Shown: positions 1-9,300 of the stretch, one piece after another
Numbering within the stretch: position 1 is the stretch's first letter
Layout: the number at the start of each line of letters is the position of its first letter
NCBI GenBank assembly: GCA_029880325.1
Contig: JAOUOP010000070.1
Location: 1 to 36,370, forward strand
Direction: 5' to 3'
From: Myxococcales bacterium
GTDB lineage: Bacteria > Myxococcota_A > Polyangia > Polyangiales > JAFGIB01
DNA: 36,370 bases
Program-made: the position numbers and the translations under genes
Notes under the pieces: generated by a model
Database searches by the model: none
Told to the model about the DNA's origin: nothing
Seen by the model: only the letters and a program-made list of their open reading frames with translations

Positions 1-122
1 GATACGATGCCAGATGCAAGGACGGCCTCCGCCGCAATACTCCGTGTATTTCAAGGGGGCCGGACGCCGCAGCTGGCGCCGTAGCGGTCCCGAGAGCGGA
101 TCATGACTCCCGCCGAGCACAT

Positions 123-291
123 CTAGACCCTAAACAAGCGCATGTTGGAGGCGATCTCCACAAATCTCTTGCGTTCAGGCGCTCGCGAAACGGCTCAACG
201 CTCCTCCTGGTGCGCCTGCGCTTTTCGCAAACCCCTGATTCACAACATCTTTGCGCAGCTCATCCTCCACATGCGCTTGTTTAGGGTCTAG
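123..291. repeat. 169-bp element with perfect terminal inverted repeats (MITE-like)
   Basis: Bases 123-144 and 270-291 are exact reverse complements (22 nt). Pairing continues inward through a one-base bulge at 146 to about 151/264, and the inner halves also match each other loosely, so the whole unit is close to one long imperfect palindrome. Each end carries CTAG (123-126 and 288-291), the sort of TA-centred site used by IS630/Tc1-mariner transposases. The interior looks less G+C-rich than its surroundings. A 49-codon frame (142-291, ATG to TAG) runs through it but resembles nothing I know. The right end lies 6 bp beyond the stop of the VWA gene. A miniature inverted-repeat element is the best reading; a large structured 3' end for the VWA transcript is the alternative. 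There is no T-tract for a simple terminator. Confidence 0.6.
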
Positions 292-297
292 GGTTGT

Positions 298-1581
298 TCA
301 GGGGCACCCCGCGTTGGGCGCTTGAACGATCAGCTCCAGCCGCTCGTCGGCGATGCGCACGCCGTCGTCGGTCTCGACGCGCACATCCAGGGGGAACGGT
401 CCACGGCCCGCTTCCGGCGGCAACGAGCCGGTGTCGAAGACCAACTCGAAGACCAGGTCGGCGCCGGCGCGCACAGCTTCGAAGCGCGGCGCGCCGGCCA
501 CGGGCTGGGCGTGGGTGGCCGGCTCGGCCCGCAGCGCACGCACGTCGACGAGGTTCCGTTCCGGATCGAAGCCGTCGCTTTCATCCGCATCGAAGACGCT
601 GAGTTCAGCGACCAACATGACGCCACCGGTCAACTCCTGCAGCCCCTGGAGCACGCCCTCGCCCAGGTTTTGGCCGTCGGAACCGATGTCGAATACGACC
701 GGCTTGCCCCGGCTATCGACCGCACCGGTATCCAGCGCCACCCGCCGCAGGTCGTCGAGACCTTCTTCAGCACCCGACCACAGGCCCATCACCCGCAGGC
801 CCTCGGCGCGCAGAGCATCGAGGGTCTCGTCGTATTCGCGCACGTAGGGGATGTAGGGGACGTCGGGCCCCAGCCCATCGAAGACGGCCGGCTCCGACAG
901 CTCGCCGTCGGCACCGATGCCGGTGACGTTGCGCATGGGTGCGTCGGTCACCAGCATGATCACGCCGAAGGAGCCCTCCCGAAAACAGACCCCGGCCCGT
1001 GTCCCGGTGGGGCAGTCGGACTTGGCCTCGACGAAGACCCCCAACCCCTCACCGGTGGCGGCCTGGTAGAGTGCCTCGAGCTGACTCTCCTCCGCGTCCC
1101 ACCCCTCTTCGGCCTCGAGCCCGGCGACGGCCCGCAACACGGCGTCGAAGTTGTCGGTGATCGGCTGCAGCAAGCGATAGGGATGGCTGCGCTCGCCCAG
1201 CTTGCGCTCGCCGAAGTCGGAAAAACTCGCGACCCCGACCTCCGGATCGCTGACGCGCATCTTGATGCCCGGGATCAACTCGTCGATCAGGCGCGAGCGA
1301 ATGGCGTCGATCTCGTCCGCCATGGAGCCGCTGTTGTCGATCAAGAAGAGTATGTCGGAGCGGTGCAGGTCGACGTGGGCGCGCATCGTGTAGACGGAGA
1401 GGCCATCGGGCTCCAACTCGAGGCAGGTCGCCTCCGAGTCGAGCCCGAGCAGCGGCGTGCGACCACAGGCGGGCAGCAAGCACAGCAGCAACACCATCGA
1501 CGCAACGCTGAAGCCGACAGGCCCAAAGCGCACATTCGCGATTCGGCAACTCCCCTCGGCCCCATGCGTCGTCGGCAGCAT
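298..1581 (-). CDS. VWA-domain lipoprotein
   Basis: 427-residue secreted protein with a von Willebrand factor A domain. A hydrophobic stretch ends in the lipobox LLPAC (Cys39 from the ATG at 1581). A GTG at 1533 would give a more typical 22-residue lipoprotein signal (MRFGPVG...), and no ribosome site decides between them. The MIDAS motif DxSxS is clear as DNSGSM at residues 82-87, and LVTDAPM supplies a later metal-site segment. A beta-rich C-terminal domain follows and the protein ends in GCP. VWA lipoproteins of this kind are numerous in Myxococcota and are thought to bind ligands at the cell surface; the ligand here is unknown. It lies 68 bp downstream of the AraC-type regulator on the same strand, so the two may be co-transcribed. 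Confidence 0.85.
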   Translation of the reverse strand: MLPTTHGAEGSCRIANVRFGPVGFSVASMVLLLCLLPACGRTPLLGLDSEATCLELEPDGLSVYTMRAHVDLHRSDILFLIDNSGSMADEIDAIRSRLIDELIPGIKMRVSDPEVGVASFSDFGERKLGERSHPYRLLQPITDNFDAVLRAVAGLEAEEGWDAEESQLEALYQAATGEGLGVFVEAKSDCPTGTRAGVCFREGSFGVIMLVTDAPMRNVTGIGADGELSEPAVFDGLGPDVPYIPYVREYDETLDALRAEGLRVMGLWSGAEEGLDDLRRVALDTGAVDSRGKPVVFDIGSDGQNLGEGVLQGLQELTGGVMLVAELSVFDADESDGFDPERNLVDVRALRAEPATHAQPVAGAPRFEAVRAGADLVFELVFDTGSLPPEAGRGPFPLDVRVETDDGVRIADERLELIVQAPNAGCP

Positions 1582-1649
1582 GCCCCCATATGTCGCGACT
1601 CGACCCCCGAATTTACGACGCCCAGAGCGCGTTCGCGATGTGTTCGCTG

Positions 1650-2750
1650 TCAGTGAACCCGTGAAGGTTCCGCTGCGATCGTAGGTGCGGGCCGATGGGC
1701 GGTCAACAGCGGGGCGCTGCGATGGCGATCCTGGTACTCGGCCGGCGTATCCCCCGTCCAGCTCTTGAACGCGCGATGGAAGGTGCTGGCCTGGGCGAAG
1801 CCAACCAAGGTGGCAACTTCGCCAATCGCCTTGCCACCCCTGAGGAAGCGCACCGAGAGCCGGAAGCGCACGCGATCGAGCAGATCCTGATAGCTGGTGC
1901 CCTCGTGTTGCAGGCGCCGGTGAAGGGTGCGGCAGGAGATGCCGAGCTTTTCGGCGACGGCGCTGGCGTTGGTGTTGCCGCCGGGCAACTCGGCCTCGAT
2001 CCGTGCACAGACCTTGTCCTCGAAGCGATCGACGCTGGGCAGCTCGGACAAAAGCCGATCGGCCTGGCGCACCAGCTGGGAGCGGAAGCGTTCGTTGGCG
2101 GTCAGCAGCGGCCGCGTGTAGTCCTCGGCCACGCCCACGATGCCGTTGAAGGGCGCCTCGAAGCGCAGCGGCGCGCGGAATAGACGCGCGTGGGCCGAGA
2201 TGTCGGCCGGCGCCGGATGGGTGAACCAGACCTCGCGCGGGATCAGCTCGCGCCCGGTGACGCGCCGCGCAATATTGAGGGCGGTGCCAAAGTCGAATTC
2301 GACCAGCACGGGCGGCTCCTCGGGCAGGAAGTCCATGCGGAAGAGGGCCTCGTTGCCGTCGATCTCGATGGCGGTGCTGATGCCGTCGCGCAAGAGACGC
2401 ATGTACTGGCTCTGAATGGCGATGGCGTCGGCCAGCGTGGCCGAGACCAGACCCAGGTGCTCGAAGAGCGAAAGCGGCATCGGCCACGAGACGCGCGAGT
2501 TGGGCTCGGTCAACATCGCGACGCGCACGCCGAGGGCCGGGTCGCCCAGCAGCTGCGCCGCCCGCCGCCATAGCTCGAAGAGCTGCGACAGCTCGATGCG
2601 CGGCTCCCCCTGGTAGACGGCCTCTCCCGACAGACCTGCGGCCGCGAGGAAGTCGCGCACGCGGTGGCCGTGGCCACGGACGATCTCGAGCATCGGCCAC
2701 AGAAGCTTGGCGTTGGCGGTCAGCTGATGGGTACGAGAATGCCGAGTCAT
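1650..2750 (-). CDS. AraC-family transcriptional regulator
   Basis: 366-residue regulator. Residues about 15-205 match the all-purpose N-terminal 'arabinose-binding' type domain found in OruR/ArgR-like AraC members (LLDPALGVRVA-type segment, FEHLGLVSATLADAI). The C-terminal AraC DNA-binding domain has its first helix-turn-helix at about 262-282 (AVAEKLGISCRTLHRRLQ) and its second at about 308-330 (AIGEVATLVGFAQASTFHRA), followed by the usual WTGDTPAEYQ. I chose the ATG at 2750. An in-frame ATG at 2813 would add 21 residues, but the A+T-rich promoter-like tract lies immediately upstream of that codon (2817-2850) and would leave almost no leader. The effector and targets are unknown. The VWA lipoprotein gene just downstream is the obvious candidate partner. 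Confidence 0.88.
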   Translation of the reverse strand: MTRHSRTHQLTANAKLLWPMLEIVRGHGHRVRDFLAAAGLSGEAVYQGEPRIELSQLFELWRRAAQLLGDPALGVRVAMLTEPNSRVSWPMPLSLFEHLGLVSATLADAIAIQSQYMRLLRDGISTAIEIDGNEALFRMDFLPEEPPVLVEFDFGTALNIARRVTGRELIPREVWFTHPAPADISAHARLFRAPLRFEAPFNGIVGVAEDYTRPLLTANERFRSQLVRQADRLLSELPSVDRFEDKVCARIEAELPGGNTNASAVAEKLGISCRTLHRRLQHEGTSYQDLLDRVRFRLSVRFLRGGKAIGEVATLVGFAQASTFHRAFKSWTGDTPAEYQDRHRSAPLLTAHRPAPTIAAEPSRVH

Positions 2751-3328
2751 ACTTACATCAGCGTACCGCAACTGAGGGCCCGCTTGAACCGACTCGAGAC
2801 GTTTTTCAATCATTCGCTTCAAGCCTTTGAATAATTTACAAAATTTCGGTTCCGGCCCGGACTGCGGGGCCCGTATTTGCGGCATCGATGGCGGCTCGAT
2901 GGGTCCCGGGCCCGGCCGTTCGTCGGCCATTGGTGGTGGCTTCAGGTCGGCGTCCCGACAGGGGCCGAGTGCGCCGCCCTCTGGTGGCCTGCGCTTCTGC
3001 AGCAGCCATCCGACAGTGGCGCTCGATCGATGCGCAGGTAGGCAACGTGGCGCAGCTGTGGGTCCCTGCACGAAAGCCACAGGCAACCACCGGCACGCCC
3101 CGGAGCCACTGTCCTGCGGTGCACAGGCGGACGCCGTTCGGATGCCCCCAACACTTGCTGTGAAGACTTTGGTGACTGCTCAAACGATGTGGAGTCACCG
3201 CGCGCGCAGGCCGCGTCCCATCGATTGCGCGCCGCCGAACAATCGCTCTCGATCGCTCGCGACGGAGCCGATACCATCGCTTTTCCGCTGTCCTGCGAAT
3301 GGCGAATTCGCCCAGCGATGAGGAGCGC
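2751..3328. other. Intergenic region between the divergent AraC and TPR genes
   Basis: About 580 bp with no convincing coding region; the open frames across it are Arg/Pro-rich and look like G+C-rich noise. A short A+T-rich tract at about 2817-2850 is the likely promoter area for the minus-strand AraC gene, though I cannot assign clean -35/-10 boxes. The right end carries a good Shine-Dalgarno (GAGGAG, 3320-3325) for the TPR gene. Confidence 0.5.
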
Positions 3329-6300
3329 ATGGCCGACGACGACGTCCAACAATCCGGGCCTGACGAACTGAGCACTGCGATCGAAGCAGTGCGTGACGAA
3401 CCCCAGGAGGCCGAACGCTGGGATCGCGTCGAAGAGCTGCTCGACACGATCGAGCGACCCGACGATGTGAGCGCGCTGTTCCAGAGCGTACTCGGCGGCA
3501 ATGACGGGCTGGACGCCGAGGTCATCGACGAGGTGGCCCAGCGCGGGGTCCGCTTCTACGAAACATGGTACGGTGAGGACAGCAACGAACTTCCAAAGCT
3601 GCTCGAGCGCGTACTGGCGCTGCAGCCGGAGGCGACCTGGGCCTTTGAACGGCTGACCGTCGCCCACACCGTCAGTGAACGCTGGGCGCAGCTGCTCGAC
3701 GCCTACGATCGGGCCATCGCAGCGGTGGATTCAGGCGCCCGCCGCATGCAGCTGCTGGACGAGGCCGCGCAGGCCGCCAAGGACTTCGCCAACGAACCCG
3801 ATCGGGCCATCGGCTATCTGCTGCAGCTCTACGACCTGGCACCCGACAACGCCACCGTGGCCTCCTCCCTCGAGCGCCTGCTCGAGCGCCAGGAGCGCTG
3901 GCCCGACTTGGTCACGCTCTGGCAGTCGCAGCTCGAGCGGCAGACGAGCAAGCAAGCCGGCCAGACCCGGCTGCGCATGGCCGAACTCTTCCTGGACAAG
4001 ACCGACGAGTACGACCGCGCCCTCGAGCAGGCCAAGGAAGTGCTCGACGCCAACGCGGGCTCCAAGGCCGGCCTGGCCGTGCTCGAGCGCGTGCTGAGCC
4101 ATCAGGCGGCCGAAGCCGAGGTGCGACGCGAGGCCCAGGAGATCCTCAAGCGCCACTTCGTCGAGACGAAAAAGCCGCGCGAGGTGGTGCGCGTGCTGGA
4201 GGCGGGCCTGGACTGCGCCGGCGACAAGGACCGCCGCGATGCCCTGCGCGAGCTGGTCGAGCGCCTGGTCGATCTGAACAACGATCCGGCCGCGCTCCAA
4301 CACCAGGCCTCCCTGCTCATCCTGGAGCCGACGCCCACCGAACGCGACGGCCTGCGCAACCTGGCCGAGCGCACGCGCGACTACGGCCTGTTCGCCGAGA
4401 CCCTGGTCCAGGCCGCCGACGGCTGCCCGCAGGCCTCGGTCGCCACCGAGCTGCGCATCGAAGCCGCCCGCACCTTCGAAGACAAGCTCAGCGACAACGC
4501 GCGAGCGATCGAACTCTACCAGGGCATCTTCACCGACGCCGACGCTGGCTTTGCGGCCATCGAGGTGGGACGGCGCCTGATCCCGTTGCTCGAGAAGACC
4601 GAGCGCGAACAGGAGACGCTCGAAGCCCTGGCCCGCATGAGCGAGTTGGAGCCCGAGGAGGCCCTCAAGCGCGAGCTGCTGGGCAAGGTCGCGCGCCTGG
4701 CCGAGCGCCTGGGTAATCAGGAGCGCGCGGCGGCGGCGTGGCAGGCGCGTATCGGCTCGGACACCGAGGACGTCGAAGCCCTCGACGCCCTGATCCAGAC
4801 GGCCGCCGAGGCCGAAGACTGGTCCCAGCTGGTGCAGCTGCTGGAGCAGCGCATCAAGGCGCCGGCCGCCGCCGAGCGACGCCGCGACGACCTGGTACGG
4901 CTGGCCGCGGTGCACGCCGAACGCCTGGCCGATCTACCCGCGGCCATCGAGGTGTGGCGGCGGGTGCAGAGCGGCTTCGGCGAAGACACCGAGACCGTCG
5001 CCGCGCTCACCGAGCTGCTGGCCCGCGCCGAGCGCTGGGAAGAACTGGCCGAAACTCTGGGTCAAGCCGCCGATCGCCAGATCACGCGCTTCACCGATCT
5101 ACAGACGCGCCTGGGCGATGCCTTCCTGCGGCGGCTGGATCGGCCCGAGTCCGCCGTCGAGCGCTATCGCTCGGCGCTGCAGGTCGACCCGGTCAACGCC
5201 GCCGCGCGCGAGGGCCTGCGCGCCACCGTCGAGGACGAGCGCTGCCGCGGCGCGGCCATCGAGGCGCTGTCGGAGGCCTACGCCATCACCGGCGAGTGGG
5301 AAAATACGCTCGCGCTCCTGGAGCCGCGACTGCAGCTGGAGGAGTCGCCCACGGTGCGCGCCGAGCTGCTGATCGAAGCGGCCGAGCTGCATGAGGACCG
5401 CGGCGAGGACCTGCAGGCCGCGCTCGCGTGCTACACGCGCGCCTTCGCGCTGATCCCCGACGACCGCTCCGCCGAAAAGGAAATCCGGCGCCTGGCCGAA
5501 CAGCTCGAGGCCTGGGGCGCCGTGGTCCAGGCCTACCGCGACACCATCGAGAGCTTCGGCCAGGTCACCCCGCGCGTCGGCGAGCTGCGCTACGAGGAAG
5601 GCCAGACCCTGGAAAACCGTCTGGGCGATGCCCAGGCCGCGCTCGGCGCCTATGCGCAAGCGGCGTCAATCTGCCGCGACCGGGTGCCCTTCGCGCTGGC
5701 GGCCGCGCGCGTGGCCGCCGAACTGGGCCACTACGACGACGCGGTGGCGCACGCCCTGGGTTGCATGGTCGAGCTGGAGCGGCCCGACCAGGCGTTGATC
5801 GAGACGCTCGAGCACGCCGCCGAGCGGGGCGAGAGCTGGGAAGCGCTGTGTCAGTCGATGTTGCGCGCCCTGGGCTTCGAGACCGAGACCATGAAGCCGG
5901 CCCTGGCACGCCAGCTCTACGCGCGCACCGCCGGCTGGCAAAAAGAGAAGCGCGGCGACGACGCGGCCGCCGAAAACTGCCTGCTGCGCGCGGTCGAAGC
6001 CGACGCCAGCGACGGTGCGACGCTACGGGCTCTGATCGACCTGCAGCGGCGCGAGCCGAGCGAAGCGCTGGTCGACAGCCTGCTCAAGCTCGCCGATCTG
6101 CACCCGGCCAATCTCGACCCGCTGCTCGAAGCGGCCGACGTGGCGCGCGAGACGGTGGCCGACGAAGAAGCCCGCGTGCGCATCTACCGGCGCCTCTTCG
6201 ACGGCTCCGCCCGCGCCCTACGCTCGGGCCAGGAAACCGCGGGTGAGGCGAGCGCCGCCCACGGCGCCTCCTGGGCCGTCGACCAACTCAGCGCCGTGCT

Positions 6301-9300
6301 GCCGGCGCTCGACCAGGCCGACCGGGCCGTCGAGGTGCTGCGCGAGGCGGCCTCCCTGCCCTTCGACGGTGAACTTCGGCGCGACTACCTGTGCCGGGCC
6401 GCGGAGCTGGCCCGGGGCGTGCTCGGCGACGCTCAAGCGGCCATCATGCTCTACCGCGATGTGCTGCAGATCGACGGCGCAGACCGCCGCGCCTTGCAGG
6501 CGCTAGGCCAGCTCTACACCAGCAGCGACAGCCTGCCCGAGCTGCTGATGCTGCGGCGCCAGGAGCTGGAACTCGAACGCGATCCCGACCGCGCCCTCGA
6601 GCTGCGGCTGGCCATCGTGCAGCTGCTGGGCGAGATGGAGGCACGGGGCGGCCGGCTGGAGCTTCTCAAAAACAACTTGAAGTTGAAGCCTGGCCACGAG
6701 GAAACGGTCTCGGCGATCATCGCCATCCTGAACGGTCAGCGCCGCCATGCCGAACTCGCCGAGCTCCTGGCGCAGCAGGCCAAGGCGCTTTCAAAGGCCG
6801 AGCAGACCGCGCGCGCAGCCGGGCTTTTGCGGCAGGCCGCCGCGCTCTACAGCGACGAACTCGGCGACACCGACGCCGCCATCAGCACCTACCGCAGGCT
6901 GCACGAACTGGAGCCGGGCGGGCCGGCCAGCGCGGCGCTGGCGCGGCTGTACCTGGAGCGCGGCCAACACGCGATGGCCGCCCAGTGGATGGAAGTGCGC
7001 CTGGATGCCGCCAGCGACGAAGACCGCCCCGCGGCCGTGGCGGAGCTGGCCAACGTGCAGCTGGCGGCGGGCCAACGGGAGCAGGCCTACGGCAACCTGG
7101 AGCGGGCCCTGTCCGTCGACCCGGGCCTGGATGCAGCGCGCGAGACGCTGACCGCGCTCTATCGCGAAGACGAACGCTATAAACCCCTGGCGCGCCTCTT
7201 GGTGCAGAGCGCCGATCGCTGCGAGAGCAAGGACACCGCACTGTCGCTGCTCGAAGAAGCCGCCAACCTCTACGAGCGGGTGCTGGAAGATCCGGCGCGG
7301 GCGGTCGAGCCGCTGGCCAAGGCCCTGGAGCTGGCACCCAAACGCCGCGATCTCGGCCTGCGCCACGCCGAGGGTCTGCGCGTGGCCGGACGCCTGGACG
7401 AGGCGCAGGGCGCCCTCGAGGCCATGGTCGCGAGCTACGGCCGCAAGCGCTCGGCCGAGCGGGCCGATCTGCACTATTTGCTCGCGGGCGTGGCGCGCGA
7501 CGCCGGTGACCTGGAGCGGGCCTACAAGGAGCTGGAAACGGCGACCAAGATGGACATGGCCCACAGCCGCGCCATGCACATGTTGGGCAAGCTCAGCCAC
7601 CAGCAGGGAGACCTCGACCGCGCCGAGCGGGCCTACCGCGGGCTTCTCATGCTGGTGCGGCGCCATCCCCCGGAGGCCGAGGAAGACGTCGGCCCGAGCG
7701 AGGTCTTCTTCGAGCTGTCGGCCATCGCCACCGCGCGCGAGCAGAACGAGCAGGCCGAGGAGCTGATGGAGTCGGCCATGGAGGCCGCCACGCAAAGCGA
7801 CTCCGAAGCCCGCCGTTTCCAGCGCGTGCTCAGGACCCGGGGCGAGACCGATCAGCTGATGCGCCTACTCGACGCGCGCATGAAATTCGCCCAGGACGCC
7901 TCGGTCGAAGCCGAGATCCTGGCGGTGCGCGCCCAGGCCCTGGCCGACCCCCTCGGCAGGCACGACGAGGCGCTCGAGACGATCCTCAAGGCCGTTTCCC
8001 TCGATCCCGGCTCCGACGCACTGCATCAGCAGGCCCGTAAGCTCAGCGCCTCGATGCAACAGCTCGACGCCTACGTGGAGCGACTGTCGCAGCTCAGCGA
8101 GGACGCGCGGCGCAAGAAGGCCGCCAAGTCGAAGAAGCTCTCCGCCAGGCTCAACCTGCGCATGGGCGAGGTCTTCGAAGCCGAACTCAACGACCTCGAC
8201 CGCGCCGCCGCGGTCTACGCCAAGGTGGAGGCTTCCGGGCTCTACGTGACCGACGCCTGGATGGCCATGGCGCGCGTGGCCGGCAAGCGCGGCGACGTCG
8301 AAGAGCAGCGCCGGGTGCTGCAGCGCATCGCCGACCCCAACACCAAGGAGACCAGTGCCGAGCAGCGGCGCGACGCACTCTACGCGCTGGCGGAGCTGGA
8401 GCTTTCCGACGCCGACAGGCGCGACCAGGGCGTGGCCGATCTGGAGCGGGCGCTGGAAGGCGAAAGCGACTTCGGGCGCGCCAAGGAGGTGCTGCGGGCG
8501 ACCGCCAGTGGCGCCGCGGGCCACACTGGCGTGCAGGAACTCTTCGAGCGGGTGGCGCGCGACTCGGGCGACGACCTGATGCTGCTGGAGCACTTCGAAC
8601 GCCTGGCCGTTGGCGAGGTCGGACTGGGGATGCTCCGACAGGGCATCGAATTGGCGCAGCGCATGGGCGAGACCGGGCGCGCCGAACAGCTGCTGATCCG
8701 CGCGGCCGAAGTCGCACGCGGCCTCGAAAACCGCGAAGGCACCACCTGGATCTTCTCGGGCCTGGCCGAATGCCGCTCGGCCGCCGGCGACATCCAGCGC
8801 GCCATCGGGCACCTGCAAGAAGCGGTGGAGACCGCCGAGGGCTCCGACGCCGAAGTGCTCGGTCGCGAGCTGGCCGAGTTGGCTGCGGGTGAAGGCGGCG
8901 ACCTGGAGGTTGCGGTCGCCACCTATTCGCGACTGCTCGACGCCGACAGGAGCGACCGTACGCTCTGGGTGCCGCTGTTGTCGGTCTTCCGGCGCATCGG
9001 TGATCGCGGCCGCTTCGAGGCCTTTGCCGAGCAATGCGCCCAGGACCTGCTGGGCGGCGATGAACGGGCCATGGTCCACCTGGCGCGCGCCAAGTTCCTG
9101 GTCGAGGTCGAGGGCGACGAGCGGGATGCGGTGGTGCCGCTGAGGGCCGCGCTCGACGAAGACCCCGGACAGCTCGAAGCCACCGAGATGCTGACCGAGA
9201 TCTACAACAAGTACGACATGGGCGACGAGCTGGCCGAGCTGCTGGGCGGCCAATTCGACCGCGCGCGCGACATGGGCAATGTCGAAGCGGTGGTGGAGCT

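Noticed and set aside
1582..2700. Upstream extension of the VWA gene frame to an 800-residue protein
   Set aside because: The extra part is Arg-rich and antisense-like in composition, and it overlaps the AraC gene in another frame of the same strand; the VWA signal peptide begins near 1581.
3731..4915. Long minus-strand open frames inside the TPR gene (also 6791-7795, 7865-9601, 9953-11164)
   Set aside because: High G+C removes stop codons in the mirror frames; the products are low-complexity and have no starts with ribosome sites.
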